Source: Evtepia sp. (GTDB lineage Bacteria > Bacillota > Clostridia > Oscillospirales > Oscillospiraceae). From it: DNA of 10,161 nucleotides. The notes under the pieces were generated by a model. That model searched no databases. It saw nothing but the letters and a program-made list of their open reading frames with translations, and was not told the origin of the DNA. This document shows positions 7,319 through 10,161 of the stretch, piece by piece; position 1 is the stretch's first letter, and each line of letters opens with the position of its first letter. Both the position numbers and the translations under genes were made by a program. The DNA lies in contig JAQSXW010000024.1 of NCBI GenBank assembly GCA_029256465.1, positions 1 through 10,161 of the forward strand, given 5' to 3'.

Positions 7319-8624
7319 GCGTCAGAACCGTCGTATCATAGAGTGGGGGAAGAATTTGCTGATTCTTTTTTTGGTCTTGTCAACGGTTTATTTGATCAGT
7401 CAATCTACGCTTTATGACGGATTTGGGATTTTTGCTCGTAGCAGCAGGCAGGATTTTCAATCATCTCAAACTGAGGCTGCCAGTACCATGGAGCGACATG
7501 TCTCTATAGAGCCAATTCGTCTGGCGGTCCACAATCAGTCTGGTTGCTATGGCGTCCAATATGATCAGCAGACCATAGACTTGCTTTTTGAGACAAAACT
7601 CAGTAATCTTTTGCGAGAAGCACTGACTGGTGCGGAGCATACGGTTACCACTACAGAAGAGCAATGGAAAGCGGTGCTGAGTGGGGAGAGCAATTGGGTG
7701 TATTTCGATTTTCTAACGAATCTACCCCTATCTGATATTGGCATATGGCTCGAAAGTGAAAAGAATCCTGCATTAAGCGGAATGGTGCGTCGTGTTCTGC
7801 TCACTGAGTCTGGAGGAAAACATCTTCTCTATTATTGCAATGAGGAGGACGGGCAATATTATTTTTGTGAATGGCCCAAGAGAAGTGAAGATCAGTTTAG
7901 ATCCGTTGTCAATGAATTTGTCCCTAATGGTGCCGCATTTGCTTTTCAGAAACCAGATACCTATGGAACCCTGAAATATGATGTGATGATTTTACCTACA
8001 GTACCGAATATGCCTGTATATGATGTGAAGAATCCGTTAGAGACTCTCCAGGAAGGAGAGCAGGAAAAGATCTTGCGGTCACTTTTATTTAATCCTCAAG
8101 CGGTATCATTTTACCAATCAGCAGATGGTCTGGTTATTCAAGAAGGGGTGGATACACTGCGTATCCTGAAGAAAGGAACGATTACCTTTCACAGCCAAGG
8201 GGCAGAACAAGTTCGTTATCCAATCTTGAGGGATGATCCAGAAACCTTGGTGGAAATCACACAGAAACTCTTTTTAGATATCGTAGCCGATCGCTGTGGT
8301 GAAGGGGTACCCTACCTGATTGGGGTAAACACGCAGAAAGATGGAAGTATTGTGGTTTCCTTTGGCTATCGACTAAACGGAGCACCAGTGCAGGTCTTTT
8401 CTCAAGGCTATGCTGCACAGTTTTTGATTCGAGATGGAAGCATCCATGACTTTACAATCCACGTTCGCCAGTATACGAATACGGATGAAAAAGCGGTAGT
8501 CTTGCCAGAAAAGCAAGCAGCTGCGGCAGCCAAAAAATTAGAGCAACAGGGCAAGGAATTGCTGCTGACTTATCTTGATTCAGGAGAAAAGCTTCGCATT
8601 TCCGCTAATTGGTCGGCTCATTAG
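7311..8624 (+). CDS. yycH: YycH-like accessory protein of the WalRK system
   Basis: A 437-residue protein with a short basic cytoplasmic N-terminus, one membrane anchor at about 13-31 (GKNLLILFLVLSTVYLIS) and a large extracytoplasmic domain. In Bacillus, YycH with YycI binds the membrane part of WalK and restrains the kinase; in other genera the effect can be activating. Assignment rests on topology, length and position immediately after walK more than on residue-level motifs, since YycH proteins diverge strongly. The ATG overlaps the walK stop by 8 bases and has GGAGG 9 bases upstream, implying translational coupling. The gene ends 26 bases before the yycI-like start. I saw no catalytic motif, consistent with a structural or sensory role. 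Confidence 0.82.
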   Translation: MDKRQNRRIIEWGKNLLILFLVLSTVYLISQSTLYDGFGIFARSSRQDFQSSQTEAASTMERHVSIEPIRLAVHNQSGCYGVQYDQQTIDLLFETKLSNLLREALTGAEHTVTTTEEQWKAVLSGESNWVYFDFLTNLPLSDIGIWLESEKNPALSGMVRRVLLTESGGKHLLYYCNEEDGQYYFCEWPKRSEDQFRSVVNEFVPNGAAFAFQKPDTYGTLKYDVMILPTVPNMPVYDVKNPLETLQEGEQEKILRSLLFNPQAVSFYQSADGLVIQEGVDTLRILKKGTITFHSQGAEQVRYPILRDDPETLVEITQKLFLDIVADRCGEGVPYLIGVNTQKDGSIVVSFGYRLNGAPVQVFSQGYAAQFLIRDGSIHDFTIHVRQYTNTDEKAVVLPEKQAAAAAKKLEQQGKELLLTYLDSGEKLRISANWSAH

Positions 8625-8650
8625 CCGTCGTGGAAGGAGGAAAACAGACA

Positions 8651-9315
8651 TTGGAATGGTCAAAACTGAAAAATATTATTATTCTTATTTTGTTGATTTT
8701 GAATCTGTTTTTACTCTTTCTGGTCGGAGGGCGGGCACAGCAACGTGCGGAAGCCCAAGAAGAGATAAAAAAAAGTACCATTGCCTATCTGCTGAAAAAT
8801 GGAATAAAAGTTGATGAGAAAATTGTGCCTTGGGATGCACAATATGATCTTCAAATGGCAGATCGGGATCAGGAGGAAGAAGAACGGCTCGCCCGTATGA
8901 TTTTGAAGGAAGTCAAGGAGCGAAAAGTGGGGCCTGCAGTCTTCAAACCTTAGATGAACAACCTGTTTTTAATTGTGAAATAGAATTTGAGTGCCAAGAT
9001 GGACAACTGAGTATGATTCAAGGTTTGCGCTTAATCGGAAAGCCAAAGGTGACAACGGAACAGCAACATGGACTGACTGCGTCAACTTTGCTGACTTGTT
9101 TCATGGAATCTGTTTCGAAAACAGGCAACCACTATACAGAAATTCAGGAGATAACACAGGGGTATCTATATTCTGCGGGCAACTCTGCCCGAGCCAAATT
9201 AATTCCCACTTGGCGCATTAAGACCGACCAAGGTGAAGTTTTGCTCAATTGTATGACAGGGAAGGTAGAGACACCTTCTTCATGGTTGACCAATCGAGAA
9301 GTTCCTAGAGATTAG
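8651..9315 (+). pseudogene. yycI: YycI-like WalRK accessory protein, split by a frameshift
   Basis: The first part (8651-8953, 100 residues) starts at TTG with AAGGAGG 10 bases upstream. It opens MEWSKLKNIIILILLILN, the characteristic YycI start: a tiny cytoplasmic tail and a membrane anchor at about 7-25. It then stops at TAG 8951. The rest continues in another frame, open from 8848 to the TAG at 9313, and includes a YLYSAGNSARAKLIPTWRI stretch typical of this family's C-terminal half. Joining the two requires regaining one base somewhere in 8848-8953, most plausibly near AAAAGTGGGG (8923-8932), and would give about 221 residues. The cause may be a true mutation, a sequencing error or, less likely, programmed frameshifting; I see no classical slippery heptamer there. 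A 14-codon longer start at TTG 8609 overlaps yycH and lacks support. Confidence 0.75.
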
Positions 9316-9368
9316 AATATGAAGGAGTTTTTTGGTTGCGCCATGAGGAGTCCGAAATAGAAGACCGA

Positions 9369-9404
9369 CGGGATGCAAGAATTCTCCTGCATCCCGCCTT
9401 TTTT
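9369..9404 (+). terminator. Intrinsic terminator of the wal operon
   Basis: CGGGATGCA (9369-9377) pairs perfectly with TGCATCCCG (9388-9396) around a 10-base loop, followed by CC and six T. It lies 54 bases after the yycI-like stop and ends the plus-strand operon. Its T run touches the stop codon of the convergent kdpE. On the minus strand the hairpin is not followed by a T run, so it is only a weak terminator for kdpE. Confidence 0.9.
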
Positions 9405-10116
9405 ATTCCTTGCTATTTTGTTGGCGGAGCATCCGATAACCGACGCCAATATGGGTCTGGATGTACTTCGGGTGACTGGCATCAGGTTCGATCTTTTTCC
9501 TGAGGGTGGCCATAAAGACCCGAAGTGAAGAGGTGTCGGAGGATGAGGTGCTACCCCAAATCTCATTTGTAATGTAATGATGGGTCAAAACCTTGCCTGT
9601 GTTTTTGGTCAGCAGGCATAGCAGTTTATATTCAATTGGTGTGAGATGAAGTTCTCTAAGACCCTGATATACGCAGCCAGCGGCATAGTCGATTTTCAGG
9701 TCGCCGTTCTTGTAAATGCTGGCAGCCTCATTGATTTTTTTATTGTCATATCGTACCCGGCGTAGAGCGACCCTCAACCTGGCCAATAGCTCGTCTACGG
9801 AAAAAGGTTTGGTCAGATAATCGTCGGCACCAGCATCCAGGGCAGCCACCTTATCCGTATCTTCACTGCGGGCGGAGACAACAATGATGGGCATATTACT
9901 CCAGGAACGAATTTTTTTTATAATATCCACTCCATCCATGTCAGGGAGACCCAAATCCAGCAGCATGACGTCGGGACGGTAAGATAGAGCGTCCAATACT
10001 GCCCCAGCACCAGTATTTGCCCGATGGAACTGATACTGTTGTGTTTCCAAAGTGGTCATGATGAGATTTCCAATAGCAAGATCATCCTCAACCACTAGCA
10101 TTTGTGGTTTATTCAT
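9403..10116 (-). CDS. kdpE: KdpE-type response regulator, OmpR/PhoB family
   Basis: A 237-residue DNA-binding regulator. By family, KdpE is phosphorylated by KdpD and activates the KdpFABC high-affinity potassium uptake ATPase; in Firmicutes it can have wider roles. The receiver shows Glu10-Asp11, phosphoacceptor Asp54, Ser81 and Lys103-Pro104. The winged-helix domain has the KdpE-like stretches LTPIEYKLLCLL, SSLRVFMATLRKKIEPD and YIQTHIGVGYRML; the last two distinguish KdpE from WalR/PhoP types. The ATG has GGAGGT 8 bases upstream, and its first bases overlap the apparent end of kdpD. It converges on the wal operon. No kdpFABC gene lies in the window, so the potassium role is inferred from family. 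Confidence 0.9.
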   Translation of the reverse strand: MNKPQMLVVEDDLAIGNLIMTTLETQQYQFHRANTGAGAVLDALSYRPDVMLLDLGLPDMDGVDIIKKIRSWSNMPIIVVSARSEDTDKVAALDAGADDYLTKPFSVDELLARLRVALRRVRYDNKKINEAASIYKNGDLKIDYAAGCVYQGLRELHLTPIEYKLLCLLTKNTGKVLTHHYITNEIWGSTSSSDTSSLRVFMATLRKKIEPDASHPKYIQTHIGVGYRMLRQQNSKE

Positions 10117-10161
10117 GGTGGTGTACCTCCGAGGCGTGTAATGTAAAGAAAAAGCAACTTC
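10109..10161 (-). CDS. kdpD: C-terminal end of a probable KdpD sensor kinase (partial)
   Basis: A minus-strand frame, open from the window edge, ends at TAA 10111-10109 and encodes SCFFFTLHASEVHHHE. The SCFFFTL piece fits the last strand of a histidine kinase ATPase domain (KdpD proteins commonly end in F-T-F-T-L-P-like sequence). The stop overlaps the kdpE start by 8 bases, the arrangement usual for coupled kdpD-kdpE. Only 16 codons are visible, so the call leans on context. Confidence 0.5.
   Translation of the reverse strand, partial: SCFFFTLHASEVHHHE

Noticed and set aside
8767..8774. Run of eight A in the yycI-like gene as a slippage or frameshift site.
   Set aside because: The protein stays YycI-like in the same frame for about 50 residues after the run, and the second frame has a stop at 8845-8847. 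The break must therefore be downstream of it.
9571..9581. Repeated TGTAAT-like units near 9571 and 10138 as WalR boxes.
   Set aside because: The units overlap or have the wrong spacing (not 6-5-6), and the first lies inside the kdpE coding region.

Overview
This window reads as chromosome from a low-to-moderate-GC Gram-positive bacterium of the Firmicutes, most likely class Clostridia. The evidence is strong AGGAGG-type ribosome binding sites, perfect sigma-A type promoters, free use of GTG and TTG starts, and a WalRK system with YycH/YycI-type accessory proteins. No mobile element, CRISPR array, tRNA or rRNA was found, and no stretch over 300 bases lacks a gene.

Left part (1-4069, all minus strand). 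Read in the direction of transcription, there is a small unrecognised 86-residue protein (4069-3809). It is followed by murA (3612-2320, first committed step of peptidoglycan synthesis) with its own clear promoter, then an intrinsic terminator. After that come rlmH (2245-1763, 23S rRNA pseudouridine methyltransferase) and pgcA (1744-17, phosphoglucomutase/phosphomannomutase family), 18 bases apart and probably cotranscribed.

Centre and right (4168-9404, plus strand). A near-consensus extended -10 promoter drives one operon: a NUDIX hydrolase of ADP-ribose pyrophosphatase type, walR, walK, a yycH-like gene and a yycI-like gene, ended by a strong terminator. This is the essential cell-wall-homeostasis two-component system with its two membrane-anchored accessory proteins. 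Two things are odd. The NUDIX frame has no stop codon and runs straight into walR, although walR keeps an excellent ribosome binding site and GTG start. The yycI-like gene is split by a one-base frameshift.

Right edge (9403-10161, minus strand). There is a complete KdpE-type response regulator and, overlapping its start, what looks like the last 16 codons of kdpD. It converges on the wal operon at the shared terminator region.

Functionally, the window joins wall precursor synthesis (MurA), sugar-phosphate supply (PgcA) and the wall-sensing regulator (WalRK-YycHI). A WalR-box-like direct repeat overlaps the -35 of the murA promoter, which may link the two halves. I see no wholly new biological system. 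The most noteworthy points are the NUDIX-WalR in-frame junction, the broken yycI, the candidate WalR box and the uncharacterised small gene.
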